This document shows positions 8,616 through 18,446 of a stretch of DNA of 64,000 bases, piece after piece. A model generated the notes under the pieces. The model was not told the DNA's origin. It did no database searches and worked only from the letters and a program-made list of their open reading frames with translations. Location of the stretch: NCBI RefSeq assembly GCF_900636385.1, contig NZ_LR134269.1:372001-436000 (forward strand), written 5' to 3'. Positions within the stretch are counted from its first letter, which is position 1. Each line of letters starts with the position of its first letter. The position numbers and the translations under genes were made by a program. This DNA is from Staphylococcus warneri. Lineage in GTDB: Bacteria; Bacillota; Bacilli; Staphylococcales; Staphylococcaceae.

Positions 8616-9479
8616 ATGACACAGTTAAAATATATGCAAGTGGATGTATTTGCGAATGAATTTTATAAAGGAAATCCTGTAGCAGTTGTATTTGGAGCGG
8701 ATCATTTAACGGATCAACAAATGAAAGATATTGCACGATGGACGAATTTATCTGAAACGACATTTGTGTGTCAGCCAGACAATGAATTGGCAGATTATCG
8801 TTTGCGTATTTTTACGCCTAATAATGAACTACCATTTGCAGGACATCCCACAGTAGGGGCATCATTTGCGGTATTACAAAATGGTACGATACCTAAAAAT
8901 GAGCATTATTTAATCCAAGAGAGTGGCGTTGGTTTAGTGAAAATAGATATAGATCAAGATAAAACATTCTTTAGTCTTCCTGAACCAAAAGTTTCCCAAA
9001 TAGAAGTGAAACAATTAGACGGTATTATTAAAAGTTTAGACCTTACAAAACAAGATATTGAAAGAGCTGCAAAAGTGAATATCGGTGCTGAATGGTTAAC
9101 TTTTCAGTTGAAAGATGCACAAAGTGTAAGGGATTTACAGCCTAATTTTGAATTAATGAGTAAGTTTATTTACCCTGGTACGACAGGTGTTACAGTTTTT
9201 GGTTCATATGACTCTGAAGACGACGTTCAATTTGAAGTTCGTTCTTTTGCACCTAATGAAGGAGTGAATGAAGATCCAGTATGTGGCAGTGGGAATGGTT
9301 GTGTCGCAGTGATGGTTGAACGATATGATTTAGTAAAAGACGATGAATATACCAATACTCAAGGTTGTTGTATCGTTAGAAATGGAAAAATTAATGTAAA
9401 ACAAGAACAACCATTAAAAATAGGGGGACACTCGAATATAATTATAGAAGGTTATATCACTGTAAAAGAAGATAAATAA
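8616..9479 (+). CDS. PhzF-family isomerase/epimerase
   Basis: A 287-residue protein with the two-lobed diaminopimelate-epimerase-like fold of the PhzF family. The active-site glutamate is in LSETTFV near residue 46, PFAGHPTVG follows, and the second lobe carries EDPVCGSGNGCVAV. In phenazine producers PhzF isomerises a dihydro-anthranilate. No phenazine genes are present, so a different small-molecule isomerisation is likely. AAGGTGGGG precedes the ATG. The gene ends in a hairpin shared with the convergent LysR gene. Confidence 0.88.
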   Translation: MTQLKYMQVDVFANEFYKGNPVAVVFGADHLTDQQMKDIARWTNLSETTFVCQPDNELADYRLRIFTPNNELPFAGHPTVGASFAVLQNGTIPKNEHYLIQESGVGLVKIDIDQDKTFFSLPEPKVSQIEVKQLDGIIKSLDLTKQDIERAAKVNIGAEWLTFQLKDAQSVRDLQPNFELMSKFIYPGTTGVTVFGSYDSEDDVQFEVRSFAPNEGVNEDPVCGSGNGCVAVMVERYDLVKDDEYTNTQGCCIVRNGKINVKQEQPLKIGGHSNIIIEGYITVKEDK

Positions 9480-9480
9480 T

Positions 9481-9532
9481 AAAAGGGTGAATTGAAACAG
9501 GCATGAAACAGTTTGTTTGAATTCACCCTTTT
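9481..9532. terminator. Bidirectional terminator between PhzF and LysR genes
   Basis: A perfect 13-bp inverted repeat (9481-9493 with 9520-9532) starting in A4 and ending in T4 lies between convergent genes. Confidence 0.85.
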
Positions 9533-9534
9533 TA

Positions 9535-10413
9535 TTATATTTTAAAGTAGCTTTCATGTTTGATTAAATAGTTTTCAATAAACTTGAAAAAGGCTTCGTT
9601 TGCCGGATTGAGGGTCGTATCTTTTAAAGTTGAAAGATAAATAGGTTGATTGAAAATAAACTCTTCATCTTCGATATAAGGCAAGTTGAGGTCTCTACAT
9701 GATGAAATAGGTAGAAAGGAAAAGTTATTTCGTTTTGATAATACTGAGGATATGAAGTGGTCATCTACATAATTTTCATTATCAACGGTTATATGTTTAT
9801 AAGATAAGATTTCTTTAAACATACGATTAAATTCTGTATTTTGAGAAGAAAATAAAAATGATTTATACAAATTAGAATCTCGTAAATCAATGTATTGACC
9901 ATCTAAATATTTAGGATATGTGAGTACAATATCTTCAGTAATAATTTGTTTACAATGAATTTGAGGATGTGTCAGCGCCATAGTATTTAATGTAAAGTGA
10001 ATGTGTTGAAATAATAATTTTTGAATCATTTCACTGTTACTAATAATATCAATGTTAAAGTTATTATCTGGATATTGATCGATAAATTGGTCAAATATAG
10101 TCATCATAAAACGACTACTAGATGTTGCAAAACGAACGGTATGTAGACGCATTGATTCATTCTCATTAATGACATCAGTGACTTGGCTTAATTCATTAAA
10201 AATAGTATGTGCCGACTCAAGTAGAAGTTGACCACTTTCTGTTAATTGAATGCTACGTCCTTTTTTAATAAATAATTGCGTATTTAATTCATTTTCTAAT
10301 TTTTTAATGGTCATACTAAGTGCTGGTTGGCTAATGTATAACTTTTGTGCTGCTACAGTATAGTTTAAATATTCGGCAACATAAGTAAAATATTTTAAAT
10401 GTAATAACTCCAT
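9535..10413 (-). CDS. LysR-family transcriptional regulator
   Basis: A 292-residue protein with the LysR winged helix at residues 1-60 (AAQKLYISQPALSMTIKKLENELNTQLF reads as the recognition helix and wing) and a ligand-binding domain after residue 90. AGGAGG lies before the ATG. The next gene upstream on the same strand is an aldehyde dehydrogenase that ends 260 bp away behind its own terminator, so they are probably separate units. The effector is not known. The CysB/AlsR-type fold is clear, but the subfamily cannot be assigned. Confidence 0.9.
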   Translation of the reverse strand: MELLHLKYFTYVAEYLNYTVAAQKLYISQPALSMTIKKLENELNTQLFIKKGRSIQLTESGQLLLESAHTIFNELSQVTDVINENESMRLHTVRFATSSSRFMMTIFDQFIDQYPDNNFNIDIISNSEMIQKLLFQHIHFTLNTMALTHPQIHCKQIITEDIVLTYPKYLDGQYIDLRDSNLYKSFLFSSQNTEFNRMFKEILSYKHITVDNENYVDDHFISSVLSKRNNFSFLPISSCRDLNLPYIEDEEFIFNQPIYLSTLKDTTLNPANEAFFKFIENYLIKHESYFKI

Positions 10414-10640
10414 GTAGGACCTCCTTTTAGATGGATTGAAAATGTTAAGATTCGTTTTAAATAAGCCTCTCTCAATATATTATTTGAGAGAGACAGGTAA
10501 TTGATTTATAGATCATTTGTTTGATTTATTTGTTGTGATAATTAATATAATTTCATTATACCTTTATTTTAAATCTTATTACAGGTATTAGACCTATGCA
10601 AATTGCAAAGGATAAAGTTATGTAAATGTATATTAAGCAA

Positions 10641-10667
10641 TAAAAAAGAGCACATATTGATGTGCTC
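10641..10667 (-). terminator. Terminator after aldehyde dehydrogenase gene
   Basis: An 8-bp perfect stem (10648-10655 with 10660-10667) with a 4-nt loop is followed on the minus strand by six T. Confidence 0.88.
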
Positions 10668-10675
10668 ATGAACTA

Positions 10676-12103
10676 TTATTGATATCTAATATAAGACACT
10701 GTCGTGTTGTAATATTCCTCGAAACCATGAATACCATCGGCACCACCAAGGCCAGATTCTCTCCAACCGGCATGATAGCCATTCACGACTTCTTCTGCTT
10801 CACAATTGGCATATACTTCACCAAATTTGAGTCGTTCCGTAGCTGTCATGACTTCTGACAAATCATTAGAAAAGATATATGAAGATAGTCCTGCATTAGT
10901 GTCATTAGCATCATCAATGACTTGCTCAAAGTTTTGATAAGTTGTGATAGCTAAAACAGGTCCGAATATTTCTTCTTTAAAGACAGCGTCTGTTTGTTTA
11001 ACATGATCAAGTACTGTTGGTGCATAGAAGTAACCAGGACGATCTAGTATATGACCACCTAATACAAGTTCAGCACCATTTTGTACTGCTGCTTGTACTT
11101 TATCATCAATACTATTTAATTGGGTTTTATTGATAATCGCACCGAAGTCAGTTTTATCGTCTAATGGATCTCCGACTGTAAGAGATTTCATTTTTTCTGT
11201 GACTTTATCTACAAATGTATCATGGATATCTTCATGCACAAAAATGCGTTCCGGGCATGTACATACTTGACCTGCATTTTTAATACGTGCAGTGACAATA
11301 TAATCTACGGCTTTATCTATATTAGCATTAGGTGTAACAATCACTGGTGCATTGCCACCAAGTTCTAAATTGACTTTTTTAACTGTACTTGCTGCATTTT
11401 CGAATACTGCTTTACCAGCACGCATACTACCAGTTAATGAAATAAGTTGGATATCTTTATGTTGTGCTAATTGCGTACCTACTGTTTCGCCTGTGCCTGG
11501 TACAATTTGAACGAGTCCTGCAGGAATGGTAGATGCCTTGAATAGTTGAGCTAGACGTAATGTGAGTAACGTTGTTTCTTCGCTTGGTTTAATAACTACA
11601 GAACAGCCTGTTACGATAGCAGGAATCACCTTACGTAATAATACTAAAATAGGTGCATTCCAAGGTACAATGCCAGCTGTGACACCAATAGGCTTTTTAG
11701 TGAGTTGAATTGTTTCATTCTCTACACTATTTTGTAATACTTCTCCCTTATTACTCATACTTAAACTAGTCATATAATCAATAAATTGTATGGATTTATC
11801 GATTTCGCCTTGAGCTTCAGCTAATGTTTTACCCTGTTCTTTAACGTATAATTGAGCTAGTTCATCTTTATTTTGTTCAAATAGAGGAATAAGCAATTTA
11901 ACATGTTCGGCACGGGTAGGTTGTGGGATTTTTTCCCATTCTAATTGTGCTTGTTTCGATTTTTCGATAGCTTGATTGACTTCATCCTTTGTCGCGAATG
12001 TGATAGTATCTATCTTTTCTCCAGTAGCTGGATTAATCACATCCATAGTTTCATTCGAGTTACTTTCAATAAATTCGTTATTAATAAATAATTGATTCGT
12101 CAT
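10676..12103 (-). CDS. Aldehyde dehydrogenase, lactaldehyde/glycolaldehyde dehydrogenase-like
   Basis: A 475-residue NAD+-dependent aldehyde dehydrogenase. It has the ALDH motifs VPWNAPI, LELGGNAPV and the catalytic cysteine in NAGQVCTCPER, plus the C-terminal NGYHAGWRESGLGGADGIHG segment typical of E. coli AldA-type lactaldehyde dehydrogenases. That family oxidises L-lactaldehyde or glycolaldehyde to lactate or glycolate. The start is the ATG at 12103, because an in-frame ATG at 12118 overlaps the GGAGGTG ribosome site. It lies downstream of the YkvI-type gene on the same strand, with a terminator between them. The exact substrate is an inference. Confidence 0.88.
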   Translation of the reverse strand: MTNQLFINNEFIESNSNETMDVINPATGEKIDTITFATKDEVNQAIEKSKQAQLEWEKIPQPTRAEHVKLLIPLFEQNKDELAQLYVKEQGKTLAEAQGEIDKSIQFIDYMTSLSMSNKGEVLQNSVENETIQLTKKPIGVTAGIVPWNAPILVLLRKVIPAIVTGCSVVIKPSEETTLLTLRLAQLFKASTIPAGLVQIVPGTGETVGTQLAQHKDIQLISLTGSMRAGKAVFENAASTVKKVNLELGGNAPVIVTPNANIDKAVDYIVTARIKNAGQVCTCPERIFVHEDIHDTFVDKVTEKMKSLTVGDPLDDKTDFGAIINKTQLNSIDDKVQAAVQNGAELVLGGHILDRPGYFYAPTVLDHVKQTDAVFKEEIFGPVLAITTYQNFEQVIDDANDTNAGLSSYIFSNDLSEVMTATERLKFGEVYANCEAEEVVNGYHAGWRESGLGGADGIHGFEEYYNTTVSYIRYQ

Positions 12104-12151
12104 CTCAAACACCTCCATAATTTATATTCCCTAAACTAACGATGATTAAAT

Positions 12152-12184
12152 ATAAAAAAGGTCGGCATGGAAATATGCCAACCT
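12152..12184 (-). terminator. Terminator after YkvI-type gene
   Basis: A 10-bp stem with one G-T wobble (12159-12168 with 12175-12184) is followed on the minus strand by TTTTTT. Confidence 0.8.
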
Positions 12185-12197
12185 GTCATTTCTGAAT

Positions 12198-13247
12198 TTA
12201 ATGTTTTTTAAATCCTTTATAAAATATAGGAACCAATAGAATAAAACCAAATAATCCCAAGATAGGGAAGACTTTACCAATAAGTGAAATGAAACCTACA
12301 AAGGTACATATGAAAGTCACGATAGCCATCGAAATAATCAAGATAAAGTATCTCTTTGAAAAAGGCGTACTAAATCGAGCGGCAAAAGCATACATAAGAC
12401 CAACAACGGTATTGTATATCACTAAAATCATGATAACTGACATGATAAGGCCAATCGAAGGTGAAATATTTTTAGCTAATAATAAAGAAGGGAGTGCGAC
12501 ATCCTTAATTTGATCAAATTCTGTAACTAAACCTAAATTAATCATTAATAGTAAAAATGTAATGATTAAACCGCCTATTAAACCACCGTACGTGGCAGAT
12601 TGACGATATTTTAATCTGCCCCCCATCACTGAGAAGAAACTAAATGCAGCAGCTATTTGTAAGCTAGCATAATTGATACCATCAAACCACCAACCTGGTG
12701 ACATGGATGGATGATGATGTGCATAATGATTAGCTGCTTCAAAGTTAAGGTGTCCTGATGCAAAGTAATAAATTGCAATCATTGTCACGACTGCAACGAG
12801 AAATGGTGTGACACCACCTAGGACTGCAATTAAGCGATCAAATTTTAAAAATAATGTTAATAGTATTAATATGACAAGTAACAGTGAACTTAGCCAATAG
12901 GGCAGTCCAAAGCTTTCATGTATCGTGGACGCACCGCCTGCTGTCATAATAATCGCTAAAGAAAATAAAAAAACGGTTAATATTAAGTCAAATACTTTAG
13001 CAATTGTTGGATGTAGGTAGTAATGGACGGATTCAGAATGATTACCTGATTGTAACCGATATCCTGTTTTTAAGACTAAAATACCGCCAACTGTGATGAT
13101 AGCGCCTGTGATGGCAATACCACCAAGACTATATATGCCATGACTCGTAAAGAATTGAAAGATTTCCTGACCAGTCGCAAATCCTGCACCTACGACGACG
13201 CCTACAAATGCAAACGCCACGATGATGGATTCTTTAAAAATATTCAT
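12198..13247 (-). CDS. YkvI-family multi-pass membrane protein
   Basis: A 349-residue integral membrane protein with about ten hydrophobic segments. It begins with a glycine-rich first helix (VGVVVGAGFATGQEIFQFF) like the unwound first helix of LeuT-fold carriers, and ends in a basic KGFKKH tail. It resembles the YkvI family of Bacillus and staphylococci, relatives of sodium-coupled amino-acid carriers, but no substrate is established. It is separated from the downstream aldehyde dehydrogenase by a terminator. It is transcribed divergently from the antiporter gene. Confidence 0.8.
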   Translation of the reverse strand: MNIFKESIIVAFAFVGVVVGAGFATGQEIFQFFTSHGIYSLGGIAITGAIITVGGILVLKTGYRLQSGNHSESVHYYLHPTIAKVFDLILTVFLFSLAIIMTAGGASTIHESFGLPYWLSSLLLVILILLTLFLKFDRLIAVLGGVTPFLVAVVTMIAIYYFASGHLNFEAANHYAHHHPSMSPGWWFDGINYASLQIAAAFSFFSVMGGRLKYRQSATYGGLIGGLIITFLLLMINLGLVTEFDQIKDVALPSLLLAKNISPSIGLIMSVIMILVIYNTVVGLMYAFAARFSTPFSKRYFILIISMAIVTFICTFVGFISLIGKVFPILGLFGFILLVPIFYKGFKKH

Positions 13248-13282
13248 TGTCGTTCTTATCCCTTCATGTCGAAATTGATTTT

Positions 13283-13288
13283 ATTATA
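13283..13288 (-). promoter_or_regulatory. Probable -10 box for YkvI-type gene
   Basis: A perfect TATAAT on the minus strand lies 36 bp before the start codon. The -35 region at 13306-13311 (TTCATG) is poor. Confidence 0.4.
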
Positions 13289-13500
13289 ATTTTAAATTTT
13301 TTTATCATGAAAATGCGTATCTTTTTATTTTAGACGAATTAACATAAAAAATAAACACCTCAGTACATCTTATATGGACGATTGTATGAACATGGTGTAC
13401 TAATATTGTGACAAAGATTATAAAACTAAAGCGAAGCGGTAGCAAAGATAAATGATAAACTATAGAATTTTAAATAAGGGTAATGCATTCGTACAAATAC

Positions 13501-13518
13501 TTTGATAGTATTATCAAA
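13501..13518. promoter_or_regulatory. Operator-like dyad upstream of antiporter gene
   Basis: TTTGATA and TATCAAA form a perfect 7-bp dyad with a 4-bp centre, 52 bp before the antiporter start. The 322-bp region 13248-13569 between the divergent genes holds nothing else distinct. No regulator can be named. Confidence 0.35.
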
Positions 13519-13569
13519 TATTGAATTTTTGAAAGTGAAGTAAGTGTAATAATTGAAGAAGGTGTAGTT

Positions 13570-15357
13570 ATGATTTTTGATTTACCTTTAATGTTAATGA
13601 TTGTTGTATTTTTAGCGTTAGGTATTTTTAGTCAATGGTTAGCCAATAAAATTAAATGGCCATCGATTGTCGTGATGGCTATAGTAGGACTATTAGTAGG
13701 TCCAGTGCTAGGCATTGCAAATCCGAAAGAAGCGATGGGATCAGATGTCTTTAGTCCTATCGTATCGCTCGCTGTAGCGATTATTTTATTTGAAGGAAGT
13801 AGTAACTTAGACTTTAGGGAACTTAGAGGCATCTCTAAAGCGGTTATTAGAATGGTTACAGTAGGAGCAGCAATTGCATGGGTTCTAGGTGCAGTTGCCT
13901 TACATTACATCTTAGACTTCCCACTATCAGTATCTTTAGTAATGGGTGGTTTATTTTTAATTACAGGTCCAACTGTCATTCAACCACTATTAAAACAAGC
14001 TAAAGTGAAGAAGAATGTTGATTCGATATTACGGTGGGAGAGTATTATTTTAGATCCGATAGGGCCAATGTTGGCATTAACTGTCTTTTATGTGTTCCAA
14101 ATTATCGATGATGGTATTAGTTTTTTAGTGATTGTACAATTCTTCTTGAAAATTGTATGTGTCATTGTTATTGGATTTGGCGCATCTTTCCTATTCAATT
14201 GGTTAATAAAACATGATTTAATTCCACAAAGTTTAATGCCACCGATTCAACTCGTATTTATTTTATTAATTTTTAGTATTTGTGATGAAATCTTAGCGGA
14301 ATCTGGATTACTTTCAGTCACTATTTTTGGACTGATGATGGCTCGAAATAAACGTCATGACTTAATGTTTAAAGAATCAGATCATTTCATTGAGAATGCA
14401 TCAACTATACTAGTATCAACTGTATTTATTCTTATTACATCATCCTTAACGAAAGATGTTTTATTAAATGTACTTTCATGGCAACTTGTGGTGTTTAGTA
14501 TTGTGATGATTTTACTTGTAAGACCGATATCCGTCATTGTCTCTACATTTAGAACCGAAATATCAAAACGGGAGCGTGCAAGTGTAACGTTAATGGCACC
14601 AAGAGGGATTGTTGTTTTAACAGTAGCACAATTCTTCTCAAGTTTATTCATGGATGATGGCGTTAAAATGGCGCAATATATCACGCCAGTAACATTTGGA
14701 CTCGTATTTATTACCGTTGTGATTTATGGATTTAGCTTTACACCATTAAGTAAATTATTAGGTGTTGCCAGTAATGAACCACCTGGTGTGATTATCGTTG
14801 GAGAAAGTGAATTTTCATTCCACATAGGTAGTATGCTTAAAGAACATGGTATCCCAGTTATGATATTTAACTTATTTGAGAATACATCTGACAAAGCCCA
14901 TCAAGAGGGATTTGAAGTCTTTAAAGGCAACTTATTATCCAGTAATGATCGAATTTATTCAGATTTGTTGAGATATAACAAATGTATCTTAATGACTAAA
15001 TCTTTTATTTTTAATAGTTTAGCATTCAATGAGCTTGTACCAGAGTTTGGTTTGAATAACGTTGATATGATGCCTGTGTCATTCAATGATGAACAAGCCC
15101 GCAATAATATGAATGGTCCAATTCGAAACCATATATTATTTGATGAGAACCATACACCAAGATGGTTTGACCAATATATAACACAACATAATATAATTGA
15201 AGTGCCAGCAGAAAGATATGATGAAATTACGCATAAAGATATGTTGATTTATTATATTAGTGATAGTAAAAAAGTGACATTTAAACGCAGTCAACGCACA
15301 TTACCAAAAGAAGATCACGGTGTTTATGGTATCTTGAAAAATGTATATGATAAATAA
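13570..15357 (+). CDS. CPA-family cation:proton antiporter with C-terminal nucleotide-binding-like domain
   Basis: A 595-residue protein. Residues about 1-400 form a 12-13 helix monovalent cation/proton antiporter domain, with FEGSSNLDF and the ESIILDPIGP segment, whose acidic pair occupies the ion-binding position. The last 190 residues begin with VIIVGESEFSFHIGSMLKEHG, a Rossmann-like RCK_N/TrkA_N beta-alpha-beta. No clear RCK_C domain follows. Such proteins export Na+ or K+ in exchange for H+ and control pH and osmotic balance; the cytosolic domain gates transport. It resembles staphylococcal CpaA/NhaP2-type proteins, but which one is not certain. It is a single gene ending at a G/C-rich hairpin. 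Confidence 0.85.
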   Translation: MIFDLPLMLMIVVFLALGIFSQWLANKIKWPSIVVMAIVGLLVGPVLGIANPKEAMGSDVFSPIVSLAVAIILFEGSSNLDFRELRGISKAVIRMVTVGAAIAWVLGAVALHYILDFPLSVSLVMGGLFLITGPTVIQPLLKQAKVKKNVDSILRWESIILDPIGPMLALTVFYVFQIIDDGISFLVIVQFFLKIVCVIVIGFGASFLFNWLIKHDLIPQSLMPPIQLVFILLIFSICDEILAESGLLSVTIFGLMMARNKRHDLMFKESDHFIENASTILVSTVFILITSSLTKDVLLNVLSWQLVVFSIVMILLVRPISVIVSTFRTEISKRERASVTLMAPRGIVVLTVAQFFSSLFMDDGVKMAQYITPVTFGLVFITVVIYGFSFTPLSKLLGVASNEPPGVIIVGESEFSFHIGSMLKEHGIPVMIFNLFENTSDKAHQEGFEVFKGNLLSSNDRIYSDLLRYNKCILMTKSFIFNSLAFNELVPEFGLNNVDMMPVSFNDEQARNNMNGPIRNHILFDENHTPRWFDQYITQHNIIEVPAERYDEITHKDMLIYYISDSKKVTFKRSQRTLPKEDHGVYGILKNVYDK

Positions 15358-15396
15358 AAATGCTAATTTATGATTAGGATTATCTCGAATATCAAC

Positions 15397-15437
15397 AACA
15401 CCCCCTCACTAGAACTCGTAGTAAGGGGGGTGTTTAT
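15397..15437. terminator. Terminator between antiporter gene and fbp
   Basis: A 9-bp G/C-rich stem (15397-15405 with 15426-15434) lies between convergent genes. The T tract is short. Confidence 0.7.
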
Positions 15438-15458
15438 GTGTAATCATTTGTGTTGTTT

Positions 15459-17423
15459 TTATTTTAAATAGCGGTCATGCATTAATATTTTGAGAATATC
15501 TATTTGTGATTGTAACTCCTGACCAACATTCGTATCTTTGATTTTTTTACGTGTGAGTTCTTCATCTACAACACGTTTGACTGATAATTCATCAGTACCA
15601 TCTGATAGTACTTTTTCTTTTGTATTGAATTCTTGGTGCGCTACCAATTGCATACCAAAGGAATTATATAATAATGTATAGCCTGCTATGCCAGTGGTTG
15701 ATTGATATGCTTTTGAAAAACCACCGTCAATAACTAACATTTTACCATCCGCCTTGATTGGGTCTTCACCATCAATTTCTTTTACTGGCGTATGTCCATT
15801 AATGATACGGCCTTCGTCTGGATTCAAACCAAAGTCACTTAACATTTTACGAATCATATCTACATCTTCACGAAGATAGTAGTATGGATTTTTTACTTCT
15901 TTGTGAGATGCTTTATCTTCAATAAAGTAACGTTCAAATGTTGTCATAGCTCGTTTACCAAATAATGAAGAATATTTACCCGTCCATAGATACCACACTA
16001 AATCTGTTGATAAATCATCAGTGACTTCTTTGTCATCGAAAGCTTTTCTTACATGATATTCAAAGACATCTAATAGCTCACGTCCACTATGCATTTCCCC
16101 GTCAATTTCAAATGATTCCATTTCACCATTTTCATCTACAGGGATACAACCATGTATAAGTAAATTGCCATTGTATGGTAAATATAATTTACCTTCTCGC
16201 ATTAAGAATGACATGTGACGACGTAATTTCTCAGATTGTTGGAATGATAATAGTAATTTGTCGATGACTTCTTGTTCTTCTTCCAGTAAGACTTCAGGAT
16301 GTTGGCGATCAATCGTTTGGAAACATGTATCTTTCAATGGATACGTTTTACCGTAAACAGTGATTTCATTGTTGTCAAAATCGATTTTTTCTAGCACCAA
16401 ACGTTCTTCCATTTCAAATGACGGGCGACGTTTAATGATTGGCATTTCAAGTTTGAATTGGATCATCGCAATGGCTTGATGGATCTTAGTAATTTGATGT
16501 TCTTCACGTTGTGTCAAACTTGCTTCTTTATCTGGACGCTTCTTAGGTTTGAAAGCAGGGTTATCGCCACTATAATATTTCTCAGCTAAAGTGAGTAACG
16601 GTCTTAAGTTGATGCCATATGCATCTTCAATAATATCTAAGTTGTCGTAACGCGCACAGATTCTAAGTAAATTAGCAAGGCATACTTTAGAGCCAGCATA
16701 AGCACCAATCCATAGCACATCATGGTTTCCCCATTGAATATCTACAGAGTGATAATTGATTAATGTATCCATGATTTTATCGGGTTTAGGACCACGATCA
16801 TAAATATCACCAACAACATGTAAATGATCGACAACGAGGCGTTGTACTGTGTAAGAGAGACCAATGATTAAATCGTCTGATTGTTCTAACTCGATGACTT
16901 GATTGACTAATGTTTCATAATACGTCTTTTTATTTTGATATTCATTATTTTTATAAAGTAATTCTTCAATAATATAGACGAATTGTTCTGGTAAAGCTTT
17001 GCGAAGTTTAGAACGTGTATATTTAGAAGAACAATATTTGATTAATTCAACTAAACGTTCGATGGTTGTAATATACCAAACGTTAAGTTGCCCTTTGGCA
17101 TTGAATTGGTTTTTAACAAGTTTTAGTTTATCTTCTGGATAGTAGACAAGGGCGGCTAAATCATTAATTTCTTTTTCGCTAAGTGTTTCGCCAAATATAT
17201 CATTAATTTTAGCTCTTACATTACCAGAGCCATTTCTTAAAACGTGTTGGAATGATTCGTATTCACCGTGTAAATCACTTACAAAGTGTTCAGTACCTTT
17301 TGGAAGTTCTAGGATTGACTCTAAATTAATGATTTCAGTTGCTAACTTTTCAGCACTATCAAATCGTTGAGATAGTAAGTCTAAGTATTTTTTCTTTAGT
17401 TCATTTTCAGTAATATGTGTCAT
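15459..17423 (-). CDS. fbp: Fructose-1,6-bisphosphatase, class III
   Basis: A 654-residue class III fructose bisphosphatase. It hydrolyses fructose-1,6-bisphosphate to fructose-6-phosphate, the committed step of gluconeogenesis, in the cytosol. Length and sequence match the Bacillus/Staphylococcus family. The calcineurin-like metallophosphatase motifs are visible: [12 protein letters not shown] near residue 50, [12 protein letters not shown] near 200, [11 protein letters not shown] near 235 and [11 protein letters not shown] near 545. It is monocistronic with ATG start. A weak cre-like sequence lies 52 bp upstream, which would agree with repression during glycolysis. Confidence 0.96.
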   Translation of the reverse strand: MTHITENELKKKYLDLLSQRFDSAEKLATEIINLESILELPKGTEHFVSDLHGEYESFQHVLRNGSGNVRAKINDIFGETLSEKEINDLAALVYYPEDKLKLVKNQFNAKGQLNVWYITTIERLVELIKYCSSKYTRSKLRKALPEQFVYIIEELLYKNNEYQNKKTYYETLVNQVIELEQSDDLIIGLSYTVQRLVVDHLHVVGDIYDRGPKPDKIMDTLINYHSVDIQWGNHDVLWIGAYAGSKVCLANLLRICARYDNLDIIEDAYGINLRPLLTLAEKYYSGDNPAFKPKKRPDKEASLTQREEHQITKIHQAIAMIQFKLEMPIIKRRPSFEMEERLVLEKIDFDNNEITVYGKTYPLKDTCFQTIDRQHPEVLLEEEQEVIDKLLLSFQQSEKLRRHMSFLMREGKLYLPYNGNLLIHGCIPVDENGEMESFEIDGEMHSGRELLDVFEYHVRKAFDDKEVTDDLSTDLVWYLWTGKYSSLFGKRAMTTFERYFIEDKASHKEVKNPYYYLREDVDMIRKMLSDFGLNPDEGRIINGHTPVKEIDGEDPIKADGKMLVIDGGFSKAYQSTTGIAGYTLLYNSFGMQLVAHQEFNTKEKVLSDGTDELSVKRVVDEELTRKKIKDTNVGQELQSQIDILKILMHDRYLK

Positions 17424-17474
17424 GTCTTGTCACTCCTATTTTTTAATTCCGTTCAAAGCCAGTTATTGCAATTA

Positions 17475-17488
17475 TTAATGCGCTTACA
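17475..17488 (-). promoter_or_regulatory. Weak cre-like site upstream of fbp
   Basis: Read on the minus strand, TGTAAGCGCATTAA matches TGNAARCGNWWWCA with one mismatch. The rest of the 298-bp interval 17424-17721 holds only the DedA terminator. Confidence 0.3.
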
Positions 17489-17667
17489 TTTGATTATCAA
17501 TAAAAATTTAACAATTTTCAATAGCAAAGCATTAATTGAAAAGATATTTTTAAATTTAGAAATATCGTTATCATTTCAAACAATGAGAAATAGCAATAAC
17601 ACTCATTTCTAATAGATGTGATTAAACTTGTAAAAAATAAGCTTTGTGAATTAGAAGGAGGAGAACA

Positions 17668-17703
17668 CAAAAAAGCCAACAAAGTGAGTGCACAATGTTG
17701 GCT
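17668..17703 (-). terminator. Terminator after DedA gene
   Basis: AGCCAACA (17674-17681) pairs with TGTTGGCT (17696-17703). Six T follow on the minus strand. Confidence 0.8.
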
Positions 17704-17721
17704 TGGGATAGCTTTAATTCA

Positions 17722-18333
17722 TTATTTTACGCGTTTACGTTTGACAAAGTATCTGATGACGAAGTAAATAACGGCAATGATGATAATGACATACATAATT
17801 CTAGAATACGTATGGATACCATTCATTAAGGCGCCAAAGCTATCACTTAAAAGACGACCTAGTAAAATTAATGCGAAGTTCCAAATTGTTGTACCAAGAA
17901 GTGAAAGTGATGTGAACTTCACAATATTCATACGGTTAATACCTGCAGGGATAGTAATTAATACACGTAATACCGGTATGAAGCGGCAAAGTAAGACTGC
18001 CCATGCACCGTAGCGTTTAAACCAGTCATTAGCACGTTTTAAATCGCTACTTTTTAATTTCATCCATTTACCATGAAGATCGACAAAACGATATAGCTTT
18101 TCTTCTGAAATAAGACGGCAAATATAATATAGAATTAATAATCCGATAAATGACGCAATCGTCGCAATGATTAATAATGTCCAAATGGATAAATGAGATT
18201 TAACTGACAGTAAACCTGCAAAGGTTAAAATAATTTCGGAAGGGACTACAGGTAATACATTCTCTAACAAGATGAGAATGAAGATAGCCGTGTATCCCCA
18301 CTGACTAATAAAATTCGTAATAATTTGTTCCAT
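17722..18333 (-). CDS. DedA-family membrane protein
   Basis: A 203-residue membrane protein of the DedA/SNARE-associated (VTT) family. It shows the early VLPVVPSEIIL segment, the signature RFIPVLRVLITIPAGINRM near residue 120, and a basic C-terminal KRKRVK. Family members are proposed lipid flippases, for undecaprenyl phosphate or phosphatidylethanolamine, and are needed for envelope integrity. The AAGGAG site is 14 bases from the ATG, longer than ideal, but no better in-frame start exists. It stands alone between thiF and fbp. The substrate is not proved. Confidence 0.85.
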   Translation of the reverse strand: MEQIITNFISQWGYTAIFILILLENVLPVVPSEIILTFAGLLSVKSHLSIWTLLIIATIASFIGLLILYYICRLISEEKLYRFVDLHGKWMKLKSSDLKRANDWFKRYGAWAVLLCRFIPVLRVLITIPAGINRMNIVKFTSLSLLGTTIWNFALILLGRLLSDSFGALMNGIHTYSRIMYVIIIIAVIYFVIRYFVKRKRVK

Positions 18334-18446
18334 TTATATGAATAGACTCCTTTATGCGTTGAAGCATATTACTTAAGTAATATAGTTTGGTAAAACCATT
18401 ATAATAAAAATAATAAGTAAATGCTTGTAAAAGGGGGGTCAGTTTA

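Noticed and set aside
17415-17612. Plus-strand open frame of 65 codons upstream of fbp
   Set aside because: It has no ribosome site, low-complexity content, and overlaps the fbp start and its upstream region.
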